This document shows, piece after piece, positions 1-6,093 of a stretch of 16,314 nt of DNA. The DNA is from Prevotellaceae bacterium UBA1720. GTDB lineage: Bacteria > Bacteroidota > Bacteroidia > Bacteroidales > Bacteroidaceae. The stretch lies in assembly GCA_002317475.1 (NCBI GenBank), contig DCIS01000095.1, positions 15,067 to 31,380 of the forward strand, read 5' to 3'. How positions within the stretch are numbered: the first letter of the stretch is position 1; each line of letters starts with the position of its first letter. A program made the position numbers and the translations under genes. The notes beneath the pieces are model-generated. The model made no database searches. It was not told the DNA's origin and saw nothing but the letters and a program-made list of their open reading frames with translations.

Positions 1-230
1 ACCTCGCTTTGGACCGTCCCGATCCCAAGGCAGATGCAGCTGGAATCGCTTATACCGCAGGTTTCGTAGCACCAGTAATGGGCGATACCTACCTGAAGCA
101 GCATGAGTCTCCCGAGGATTGCGAGTACTACCTCTGTGGTCCTCCAATGATGGCCAAGACCGTTCTCGACCTGCTGCATAGCCTCGGTGTTGAGGATGAT
201 ATGATTCGCTTCGACAATTTTGGAGGTTAA
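1..230 (+). CDS. nqrF: NqrF, Na+-translocating NADH:quinone reductase subunit F, C-terminal fragment
   Basis: This is the 3' end of a gene that begins before the window; the reading frame enters at base 3 and ends at TAA 228-230. NqrF is the NADH-oxidising subunit of the six-subunit NQR complex in the inner membrane. It passes electrons from NADH through FAD and a 2Fe-2S centre, and the complex exports Na+. About 75 residues are visible, all from the NADH-binding half of the ferredoxin reductase domain. The diagnostic parts are YYLCGPPMM, which is the conserved CGPP nucleotide-binding motif, and the terminal GVEDDMIRFDNFGG, which matches the usual NqrF ending (GVEDENILLDDFGG type). nqrF is normally the last gene of nqrABCDEF, and the strong hairpin directly after the stop codon fits that. 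The FAD and 2Fe-2S parts lie outside the window. Confidence 0.93.
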   Translation, partial: LALDRPDPKADAAGIAYTAGFVAPVMGDTYLKQHESPEDCEYYLCGPPMMAKTVLDLLHSLGVEDDMIRFDNFGG

Positions 231-235
231 TAAAT

Positions 236-274
236 AAAAAAGGGATATACTTTTGCGAGTATGTCCCTTTTTTT
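236..274 (+). terminator. Rho-independent terminator after nqrF
   Basis: An 11-bp stem (241-251 with 258-268, one G-T wobble) closes a 6-base loop TTTGCG. It is followed by seven T residues (268-274) and preceded by a run of A (236-241), so it could work in both directions. It begins six bases after the nqrF stop codon. The 5' arm and loop also contain a TACTTTTG promoter-like box (248-255), so terminator and promoter sequence may overlap. Confidence 0.85.
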
Positions 275-277
275 ATA

Positions 278-285
278 TACTTTTG
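278..285 (+). promoter_or_regulatory. -7 box (TAnnTTTG) for the HD-domain gene
   Basis: TACTTTTG matches the Bacteroidetes sigma-ABfr -7 consensus TAnnTTTG exactly. A TTTG at 252-255, 22 bases upstream, could serve as the -33 element. The ATG of the next gene starts only 4 bases after the box, so transcription from here would give a leaderless or almost leaderless message. An identical 11-base stretch (ATATACTTTTG) occurs 30 bases upstream at 245-255 and could be the real promoter, giving a leader of about 30 nt. Confidence 0.5.
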
Positions 286-289
286 TACT

Positions 290-829
290 ATGAATCCTTT
301 ATCTCTTATCCATAAATATTATGCTGACCAACCCGAGTTGGAGGCACTTTTGATTCGTCATTCACGTCAAGTAGCTGGAAGAGCCTTAACTATTGCTCTT
401 GCTCATCCTGAATGGAGTGTAGACCTGCAATTTCTGTATGAGGCAGCTATGCTTCATGATATTGGCATCATCAAGACGGATGCAGATGGCATCTTGTGTA
501 AGGGTACAGCACCATACATCTGTCATGGTCAGTTGGGGGCAGAGATGCTACGTGAAGAAGGTTTGGAGAGGCATGCCCGTGTGGCAGAACGCCATACTGG
601 CACAGGACTTACAGCTAAGCAGATAGAGGAGTGCCATTTACCCCTTCCCATAAAGGATTTTGTGCCCGAAACACTGGAAGAGAAGATTATTTGCTATGCT
701 GACAAGTTCTATAGTAAATCAAGTCCAGAAATCGAGAAGACACCCGAGAAAGCGTTGAAATCCCTCATGAAATTCGGTGAGGAAGGTGTACAAGTATTTA
801 CTTCTTGGATTGAAATGTTCGAAAAGTAA
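290..829 (+). CDS. HD-domain (HDIG-type) metal-dependent hydrolase, 179 aa
   Basis: A small stand-alone HD-domain protein of the kind annotated as HDIG domain-containing in Bacteroidetes. Predicted metal ligands are visible in the usual order: H24 (RHS), H56-D57 (the HD pair in AMLHDIGI), H79 (ICHG), H102 (ERHTGTG) and D138 (CYADKF). The conserved KTPEKA and KFGEEGV segments near the C-terminus support this subgroup. There is no signal peptide or membrane segment, so it should be cytoplasmic. HD enzymes hydrolyse phosphomonoesters or phosphodiesters, often of nucleotides; the substrate of this subgroup is not known to me. It is likely transcribed alone, since a terminator lies upstream and a 540-bp non-coding region follows. 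The ATG at 290 is the first in frame after the terminator and gives a full-length domain. The box at 278-285 places the transcription start very near this ATG. Confidence 0.88.
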   Translation: MNPLSLIHKYYADQPELEALLIRHSRQVAGRALTIALAHPEWSVDLQFLYEAAMLHDIGIIKTDADGILCKGTAPYICHGQLGAEMLREEGLERHARVAERHTGTGLTAKQIEECHLPLPIKDFVPETLEEKIICYADKFYSKSSPEIEKTPEKALKSLMKFGEEGVQVFTSWIEMFEK

Positions 830-880
830 GAGGGTATGTTAGGTTTAGTGGTGTTTTCTTCACATTGAGTGAACGTACTG

Positions 881-910
881 ACAACGTATAAACAACGTAT
901 AAACAACGTA
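881..910 (+). repeat. 11-bp tandem repeat (ACAACGTATAA), about 2.7 copies
   Basis: ACAACGTATAA occurs exactly at 881-891 and 892-902, and the first 8 bases recur at 903-910. The array runs straight into a patch (905-958) rich in ACGTA and TACGTA. The patch contains the 10-base palindrome AACGTACGTT (905-914), TACGTA (915-920) and two copies of CTGTACGTA. GTTTTACG (932-939) could pair with CGTAAAAAC (950-958) with one bulge. The function is unknown. Confidence 0.75.
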
Positions 911-994
911 CGTTTACGTAGGCTGTACGTAGGTTTTACGGTGTCTGTACGTAAAAACAAGATACAACATCCTATGACAGGTCAGAGAACTATG

Positions 995-1017
995 CTAACC
1001 TAACTAACTAACAAATT
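995..1017 (+). repeat. 23-bp repeat, copy 1 (direct)
   Basis: CTAACCTAACTAACTAAC followed by AAATT. It is identical to copy 3 at 1175-1197 and to the reverse complement of copy 2 at 1111-1133. The 4-base period (TAAC) places TAA in all three frames on this strand and TAG in all three on the other. Confidence 0.9.
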
Positions 1018-1041
1018 CTAAAAAAAAATTTTATTTCTATA

Positions 1042-1049
1042 TATATTTG
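1042..1049 (+). promoter_or_regulatory. Possible -7 box TATATTTG inside the repeat region
   Basis: An exact match to TAnnTTTG in a very AT-rich stretch. I see no good -33 TTG at the expected distance. Transcription from here would start near 1056 and read through copies 2 and 3 of the 23-bp repeat towards lptD. In DNA this AT-rich the match may be chance. Confidence 0.3.
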
Positions 1050-1110
1050 TATGTCAGTTCTCCACAATGAGTCCTTATCGTCTCCTTATTATATTCCAAT
1101 AAAAAATAGC

Positions 1111-1133
1111 AATTTGTTAGTTAGTTAGGTTAG
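1111..1133 (-). repeat. 23-bp repeat, copy 2 (inverted)
   Basis: Exact reverse complement of copies 1 and 3. It can pair with copy 1 (93 bases between them) or copy 3 (41 bases between them), but not both. The bases after it (GGTTAGTTGGTTAGGTTG, starting at 1128) continue the same GTTAG texture imperfectly. Confidence 0.9.
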
Positions 1134-1174
1134 TTGGTTAGGTTGTTCCGGGTTGAGAGTGCTTTCTGGTATAA

Positions 1175-1197
1175 CTAACCTAACTAACTAACAAATT
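1175..1197 (+). repeat. 23-bp repeat, copy 3 (direct)
   Basis: Identical over 23 bases to copy 1. The flanks differ (GGTATAA before, ATGGTATT after, against ACTATG and CTAAAAA at copy 1). The conserved unit is therefore the 23-mer itself rather than a longer duplication. Confidence 0.9.
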
Positions 1198-1332
1198 ATG
1201 GTATTCATTACATTACTAGCCCATACTTATTGAAGAACCTCATTGTCTATCCAAAATTTGCTCCCAGGCTCCCATTACCATCGTTTTAACCTTTTTTCAG
1301 TTGTAATCTCCGTGATTCTCGTATTTTTTGTG

Positions 1333-1340
1333 TAACTTTG
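1333..1340 (+). promoter_or_regulatory. -7 box TAACTTTG for lptD
   Basis: An exact TAnnTTTG match whose last base is 29 bases before the lptD GTG start, giving a leader of roughly 20-25 nt. The -33 region is weak: the nearest TTG (1301-1303) is farther away than usual. Confidence 0.5.
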
Positions 1341-1369
1341 CATGTTAATATGACTATGTCATATAGTTT

Positions 1370-4300
1370 GTGAGGTTTAGCCTCATCGCGAATGACGAAT
1401 ATAACACAATAGTATTGAAGCACAGTAGTCCTATATATCTTCTTGTCTGCATGGCGATTATTGCCGTGCTAATGGCTTGTTCGCCTCAAGGTAAACAAGG
1501 AGAAAGGGAGGGTGCATCATCATCCCAAACCACCTCCATGCCTGCAGCAGCTGCTCGTCGTGCAGGTTTAGGGAAGACCAATATTGCCAATACACTCATC
1601 AAGGATAGCCTACAAACTGCTCAAGACAAGCAAACGGGTTTGTCTGATTCATTATCCAATGAAGGTTCCTCAGAATCATTGATTGACTCAATCCAAAAAG
1701 ACAGCAGTATCATTAACGCTATTGATTCTGTTGCGAATCAGGTAAAACAGTTGACTGTTGATAGCGTGCTTAACTCTGTTGACGAGGATAGTATCCGTAA
1801 ATTGCTTCTTTCGCAGCAGGTTATTGAGGTTTTGCCTGACAGCACCAAGAAGGAAGAAAAGAAGGACACCATACAGCGTAGTAAAAGTGCCCTGGATGAG
1901 CCTGTTCAGTTTAGCGCACAGGATTCACTTACCTATGATTTCACTTCGGGACGTGCCAATTTCTATGGTGACAGCAAACTGAACTACATGAACATGGAGT
2001 TGCAATCTGATTTCATCACCATGTCTCTGGACAGTAGTCTTGTTCATGCAAACAGTAGAACTGACGAAGAAGGCAAGGAGGTTGGCAAGCCTGTTTTCAA
2101 GATGGGATCAGATGAATATGAGCCTGATAGCATCAGTTATAACTTCAAGTCCGGCAAGGCTTTCATCAGCAATGTTTATACCGAGCAGGGTGAAGGCTTC
2201 CTGATCAGCAATCTGAGCAAGCGAGACAGTACTGGTGTCACCTATTTTGCAGATGGCAAGTACACCACTTGTGATGCCAAGCATCCTCACTTCTATCTGA
2301 AACTGACTCGTGGAAAGATGCGTCCTGATGAAGACGTGGTGTTTGGTCCTGCATACCTCGTTGTCGAGGATGTTCCTCTGCCTCTTGCCATTCCATACGG
2401 ATTCTTCCCTTTCACAAAGAGTTACAGCAGCGGTTTTATCATGCCTACTTATGGCGATGAGACCAATCGCGGTTTCTACCTTCGTGATGGTGGTTACTAT
2501 CTGGCCTTCAACGACAAGATTGACATGAAGGTGTTGGGTGAGGTCTACACGAAAGGTTCCTGGGGCTTGTCTGTCAACTCGAATTACAAGAAGCGCTATA
2601 AGTTTAATGGTAATTTCCTTGTAAGCTATCAGAACACCACTGAAGGCGAGAAGAAAATGCCCGATTATAGTGTCTCGAAGAGTTTCAAGGTGACATGGTC
2701 ACACAGACAGGATTCGAAAGCCAATCCTGCCCAATCATTCTCTGCAAGCGTGAACTTTGCAACAAGTAGCTACGAGAAGAACAACCTGACATCCATGTAC
2801 AATCCTGAGAGTCTGACTCAAAGTACACGTACCAGTAGTGTCAGCTATTCGCGTACCATCAGCAGCATTGGACTTACGCTCTCCAGCACGTTCAATCTGG
2901 CTCAGAATATGCGCGACAGTACCTTGTCCGTCACACTGCCCTCATTGAACATCAGCCTTCAGCGTTTCTATCCTTTCAAGAGAAAGAAGATGGCAGGTGC
3001 TGAGCGCTGGTATGAGAAGATTGCGCTGAGCTATACTGGTACTCTGTCAAACAGCATTACGTCGAAGGAAAGCGAAATCCTTCAAAAGAGCCTCATCAAG
3101 GACTGGAAGAATGGCATGAGACATCAGATTCCTGTAAGTGCATCATTCACCGTGGCCAACTATATCAACATCACGCCTTCTTTCAATCTTACAGACCGCA
3201 CCTATACCAACAAGATCATGCAGTCGTGGAACGCTGACAGGCAGATGGTACAGCGTGATACCCTGTATGGTTTCTACAATGTGTATAACTATAATATGAG
3301 TGTCTCTGCCAATACCAAGTTATATGGTATGTATACGCCTTTACCTTGGTTTGGAGGAAAGAAGATACAGGCTATTCGCCATGTCTTCACGCCATCAGTC
3401 AGCTTCAGCTATGCTCCCGATTTTGGAGCAGCACGCTATGGATACTGGGAGACATACACTTATACAGACAAGAATGGTGACGTAAAATCAGTAACCTATT
3501 CTCCCTATTCCAGTGGTATGTACGGTACTGTCTCGCAGGGTAAGACAGGTAGCGTCTCAATGGATGTATCGAATAACGTAGAGATGAAAATCCGTACTGA
3601 CAAGGACAGTACAGGCTATAAGAAGATCAGTCTGATTGACGAATTAGGTGCCAGCCTTAGCTATAACATGGCAGCAAAGTCTCGTCCATGGAGTGACCTG
3701 AGCATGCGTATACGTTTGAAGTTGACCAAGAGCTACACCTTCTCTCTGAATGCGCAGTTTGCTACTTATGCATACGAATTTAATGATGCGGGGAAGGTCA
3801 TCCTGAGTGATCATACAGAATGGTCGAAGGGCCGTTTTGGACGTTTCCAGGGTATGTCTCAGAACTTCTCGTATACCTTCAACAACCAGACTTTCAAGAA
3901 ATGGTTTGGCAAGAAGGAAGACTCATCACGTGGTGGAAACAAGAATAATGGCAATGATGACGATGTTGAGGATGAAGATGAGACGGATCCCGAAATGCAA
4001 AATGTTGACCCTGAACGTGCCAAGGCAAAGAACTCTACAGACAAGAATAACAGTTCGCTTGATGCAGATGGTTATGTGAAGTTCACTCTGCCATGGAGTT
4101 TCTCAGTAAGCTACGGTGTTTCTATGCGTGAGAATACAGGTGGAAAGATCAACGAGAAGCGAATGCGTTATCCCTATAAGTTGACTCACAACATGAACTT
4201 CTCTGGTAATGTACGTATTGCAGAAGGTTGGAACATCAACTTCTCATCTGGCTGGGATTTCAACTATCATAAGTTGAGTATGACAACAGCATCTTTGAGC

Positions 4301-4453
4301 AGAGATCTTCACTGCTTCTCTATGTCATGCTCTATGGTAATAAGCCCATATCGCAGTTTTAACTTCACCTTCGCATGTAACGCAAGTACCCTTGCCGATG
4401 CTCTGAGATGGAAGAAGCAGAGTAGTTACAGTTCGAATATTGATTGGTACTAG
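1370..4453 (+). CDS. lptD: LptD-like LPS-assembly outer membrane protein, 1027 aa
   Basis: LptD forms the outer-membrane beta-barrel that places lipopolysaccharide on the cell surface. This is the long Bacteroidetes form. The N-terminus has basic and hydrophobic stretches (about residues 17-36). A low-complexity Ser/Asp/Gln-rich linker follows (about 50-180). An OstA/LptA-like beta-jellyroll comes next, with repeated LTYDFTSGRANFYGD-type strands (about 190-310). The family signature FADGKYTTCD...FGPAYLVVEDVPLP...PYGFFPF leads into a C-terminal barrel that ends in an aromatic residue (DWY). An acidic Asn/Asp/Glu-rich insert (about residues 860-905) interrupts the barrel strands and is probably a loop. 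The start is GTG: an in-frame TAG lies just upstream at 1364-1366 and the first in-frame ATG (1451) would remove most of the signal sequence. The segment LMACS (C37) resembles a lipobox, which is unusual for LptD. It converges on menG. Confidence 0.88.
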   Translation: MRFSLIANDEYNTIVLKHSSPIYLLVCMAIIAVLMACSPQGKQGEREGASSSQTTSMPAAAARRAGLGKTNIANTLIKDSLQTAQDKQTGLSDSLSNEGSSESLIDSIQKDSSIINAIDSVANQVKQLTVDSVLNSVDEDSIRKLLLSQQVIEVLPDSTKKEEKKDTIQRSKSALDEPVQFSAQDSLTYDFTSGRANFYGDSKLNYMNMELQSDFITMSLDSSLVHANSRTDEEGKEVGKPVFKMGSDEYEPDSISYNFKSGKAFISNVYTEQGEGFLISNLSKRDSTGVTYFADGKYTTCDAKHPHFYLKLTRGKMRPDEDVVFGPAYLVVEDVPLPLAIPYGFFPFTKSYSSGFIMPTYGDETNRGFYLRDGGYYLAFNDKIDMKVLGEVYTKGSWGLSVNSNYKKRYKFNGNFLVSYQNTTEGEKKMPDYSVSKSFKVTWSHRQDSKANPAQSFSASVNFATSSYEKNNLTSMYNPESLTQSTRTSSVSYSRTISSIGLTLSSTFNLAQNMRDSTLSVTLPSLNISLQRFYPFKRKKMAGAERWYEKIALSYTGTLSNSITSKESEILQKSLIKDWKNGMRHQIPVSASFTVANYINITPSFNLTDRTYTNKIMQSWNADRQMVQRDTLYGFYNVYNYNMSVSANTKLYGMYTPLPWFGGKKIQAIRHVFTPSVSFSYAPDFGAARYGYWETYTYTDKNGDVKSVTYSPYSSGMYGTVSQGKTGSVSMDVSNNVEMKIRTDKDSTGYKKISLIDELGASLSYNMAAKSRPWSDLSMRIRLKLTKSYTFSLNAQFATYAYEFNDAGKVILSDHTEWSKGRFGRFQGMSQNFSYTFNNQTFKKWFGKKEDSSRGGNKNNGNDDDVEDEDETDPEMQNVDPERAKAKNSTDKNNSSLDADGYVKFTLPWSFSVSYGVSMRENTGGKINEKRMRYPYKLTHNMNFSGNVRIAEGWNINFSSGWDFNYHKLSMTTASLSRDLHCFSMSCSMVISPYRSFNFTFACNASTLADALRWKKQSSYSSNIDWY

Positions 4454-4481
4454 GAATACCTATAACCACCTAGGTGCCCAA

Positions 4482-5171
4482 TTATTTCCTTGCTGTATAA
4501 AGTGTAGTTATTCCGAAAGTAAGTGTGTTGAATTTGGCATCCTTGAATCCTGCTGCTTCAAGATGTGAAACCATTTCTTCACCCCAGATAAAGTTCTTCA
4601 CGCTTCTATTCAAATAACTGTATGCTGCCTGATCCTTGCTAAAAATACGCCCAACAAAGGGCATGATGTTGTTAAAATAGAAGTTATAAAACAGGCGTAT
4701 GATGGGATTGGTAGGATAAGAAAACTCCAGAATAATCAGTTGACCACCAGGTTTCATTACCCTGAACATCTCACCAAGTCCCTCGTCCAGATTGGCAAAG
4801 TTTCGTACACCATAGGCACAAGTGACAGCATCAAAAGCATCGCCATTATATGGCATCTCTTGGGCACTGCCCAAATCAAACCTTACCTTCTCTGCATATC
4901 CTTTCTCCGCAACCTTCTGCTCTCCAATCTTCATCATCTCTGCAGAAAGGTCCAGTCCTACAACCGTGTTGGCTTTCTTGCGAGAGAGCATCTCAAGGGT
5001 CAAATCCGCAGTACCTATGGCAACATCCAAAACCTTCTGGCTCGGTACCAGGCTCTTAATGGCCTTACGGCGCCAATACTTATCGATATTCAACGACAGA
5101 ATATGATTGAGCTGGTCATAAGTTCCAGCAATACCATCAAATAGGTGACCAATATTCTTCTTTTCTTCCAT
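4482..5171 (-). CDS. menG: Demethylmenaquinone methyltransferase MenG/UbiE, 229 aa
   Basis: A class I SAM-dependent methyltransferase for the last step of menaquinone synthesis, the methylation of demethylmenaquinone at the membrane surface. Both UbiE/MenG signatures are visible: YDQLNHILSLNIDKYWRR near residues 18-35, and RVMKPGGQLIILEFSYP near 136-152. The SAM-binding motif I reads VLDVAIGTADL, where most family members have ATGTGD. AYGVRNF and the terminal LTFGITTLYTARK are also typical. In signature 1 the usual His before xxW is Asp, which I believe is common in Bacteroidetes. The length is slightly short only because of a trimmed N-terminus. It follows the 128-aa gene by 3 bases and is the last gene of the minus-strand series. 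Its product serves the same respiratory chain as NQR at the left edge. Only 28 bases separate its end from the lptD stop; they hold a 10-bp palindrome (4467-4476) but no convincing terminator. Confidence 0.93.
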   Translation of the reverse strand: MEEKKNIGHLFDGIAGTYDQLNHILSLNIDKYWRRKAIKSLVPSQKVLDVAIGTADLTLEMLSRKKANTVVGLDLSAEMMKIGEQKVAEKGYAEKVRFDLGSAQEMPYNGDAFDAVTCAYGVRNFANLDEGLGEMFRVMKPGGQLIILEFSYPTNPIIRLFYNFYFNNIMPFVGRIFSKDQAAYSYLNRSVKNFIWGEEMVSHLEAAGFKDAKFNTLTFGITTLYTARK

Positions 5172-5174
5172 GTG

Positions 5175-5561
5175 TTATTCCTCAGGTCTTTCTTCTGGAT
5201 GCTCCTGATAATATTTATCCCACTCTTTTAGCGTTGCTTCCCAATCAACCACTTCTTCTGTTGTTTCAGCATTTTCTGCTGCTAGTTGTGCGTCTCGTTC
5301 ACGATCACGTGCACGCTTGGCCTTCATGTCTTCAATAGTAGCATCGTCGAGTATAAGAATTCTGCCACGACGAATACATTCCTGCAGTTCATCGTAACCA
5401 AATGCCTGACCCTGAATATTGAAGTCAGAAATGTTGAATTCGAAATTTACACGCAGTTGGTGGCGTATTTCTTTTTGCTGAAAACGAGTACCTGCACATT
5501 TGCGCTTGAGCAATTTTCCAATGATTTCAACTTCGCGTGCCGAGAATTTGTTTCTTCCCAT
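5175..5561 (-). CDS. Conserved hypothetical protein, 128 aa
   Basis: I do not recognise a named family. The N-terminal 80 residues look like a compact helical domain (FSAREVEIIGKLLKRK, KEIRHQLR) followed by FNISDFNIQGQAFGYDELQE and a short strand-like RGRILILDDATIE. The C-terminal 45 residues are highly charged and probably helical or coiled (KAKRARDRERDAQLAAE), ending in an acidic tail rich in Glu. There is no signal peptide or membrane segment, so it is probably cytoplasmic. The basic first half would suit nucleic-acid binding, but that is only a guess from composition. It starts 8 bases after the thioesterase stop and ends 3 bases before the menG start, so it is almost certainly cotranscribed with both. 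Codon use resembles its neighbours. Confidence 0.8.
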   Translation of the reverse strand: MGRNKFSAREVEIIGKLLKRKCAGTRFQQKEIRHQLRVNFEFNISDFNIQGQAFGYDELQECIRRGRILILDDATIEDMKAKRARDRERDAQLAAENAETTEEVVDWEATLKEWDKYYQEHPEERPEE

Positions 5562-5569
5562 AATTGCTA

Positions 5570-5941
5570 TTATAGTTTTGAGAGAAAACGCTCTTTGTCG
5601 ACAATGAAACGGAGGTGATCCGCTTCCCCGATAATGCCCTGCTTATCCTCTGCAACGATGTGGAAATATAGTTTTCTTCCTTCCTCTTTTACCAATTCTG
5701 CTGTGGCAGTAATGGTATCACCAAGTGGAGTGGGGTGGAGATGAGAACTGGAAATCTGCCCTCCCACGGTAGAACTACCTTCTGGTAATTGAGGTGCTAC
5801 AGCCAACATGGCAGCATTCTCCATCAACGCCATCATGGCAGGTGTACCAAGTACTGGAAGATCACCACTGCCTACATTCATGGCAAGATGCCGCTCTTCA
5901 ACAGTCATCTGACTGGTGTGCTTTGCTAATTCTATATTCAT
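5570..5941 (-). CDS. FlK-like hotdog-fold thioesterase, 123 aa
   Basis: A single hotdog-domain protein resembling fluoroacetyl-CoA thioesterase FlK of Streptomyces. T33, E41 and H67 reproduce the spacing of the FlK catalytic residues Thr42, Glu50 and His76 exactly (8 and 26 residues apart). They sit in GTPAMMALMENAA and SSSHLHPTPLGD, the conserved blocks of this group. The rest fits the usual hotdog pattern: GDTITATAEL, then YFHIVAED, then a final strand in DHLRFIVD. It probably cleaves an acyl-CoA in the cytoplasm; bacterial homologues are widespread and few have a known substrate, so fluoroacetate is not implied. Its ATG overlaps the TGA of the preceding 51-aa gene (ATGA), which points to translational coupling. 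Confidence 0.85.
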   Translation of the reverse strand: MNIELAKHTSQMTVEERHLAMNVGSGDLPVLGTPAMMALMENAAMLAVAPQLPEGSSTVGGQISSSHLHPTPLGDTITATAELVKEEGRKLYFHIVAEDKQGIIGEADHLRFIVDKERFLSKL

Positions 5942-6093
5942 AATTCTGATGCAGGGACTTCCTGAACTTTGCCATTACGTTTAATTACCAACGAATATCC
6001 TTCGTGCTTTGCACGTTCCACAAGACGAGTCTGAGCTAGAAGGATACCTTTGTCTATACGACGCTGGAGCTCCATTATTTCTTTTTCACTCAT
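5938..6093 (-). CDS. 51-aa small protein, possible antitoxin partner of the zeta-like kinase
   Basis: A short gene easily missed by length cut-offs. Reading the minus strand from ATG at 6091-6093 gives 51 codons and TGA at 5938-5940. The start overlaps the TGA of the kinase gene (ATGA) and its own TGA overlaps the ATG of the thioesterase (ATGA), so it fills the interval exactly. The protein begins MSEKEIMELQRRIDKG, continues as an amphipathic charged helix to about residue 31 (LLAQTRLVERAKHEG), and ends in a probable beta-hairpin, YSLVIKRNGKVQEVPASEL, with RNGK at the turn. I recall, unverified, that small proteins ending in a similar xRxGKVxxxP pattern are encoded next to zeta-like kinases in other bacteria. 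It has no similarity that I can see to the classical epsilon antitoxin. The antitoxin role is inferred from size and coupling only. Confidence 0.82.
   Translation of the reverse strand: MSEKEIMELQRRIDKGILLAQTRLVERAKHEGYSLVIKRNGKVQEVPASEL

Larger units (their letters stand above)
830..1369. other. Non-coding, repeat-rich region between the HD gene and lptD
   Basis: No credible gene is present in these 540 bases; the open frames on either strand are short and show no protein-family features. The region holds an 11-bp tandem repeat, a TACGTA-rich patch, three copies of a 23-bp repeat, an AT-rich stretch around 1015-1050 and two TAnnTTTG boxes (1042-1049 and 1333-1340). No clear terminator follows the HD gene. 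The repeats are described separately. Confidence 0.75.

Noticed and set aside
881..910. Tandem repeat as a CRISPR array
   Set aside because: The 11-bp units are directly joined with no spacers, and no cas genes are nearby.
709..960. An 83-codon open frame on the minus strand over the end of the HD gene and the repeat patch
   Set aside because: It overlaps real coding sequence, runs through the tandem-repeat and TACGTA patch, and shows no domain or start-site support.
995..1197. The 23-bp repeats as CRISPR repeats or insertion-sequence ends
   Set aside because: Orientation alternates, spacers differ greatly in length (93 and 41 bases), no transposase is present and there is no target duplication that I can see.
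4454..4481. The 10-bp palindrome CACCTAGGTG as a terminator for lptD or menG
   Set aside because: There is no room for a loop without breaking the symmetry and no T run on either strand.
4740..5144. 134-codon plus-strand frame opposite menG
   Set aside because: It is a shadow of the menG frame; menG has full family signatures on the other strand.
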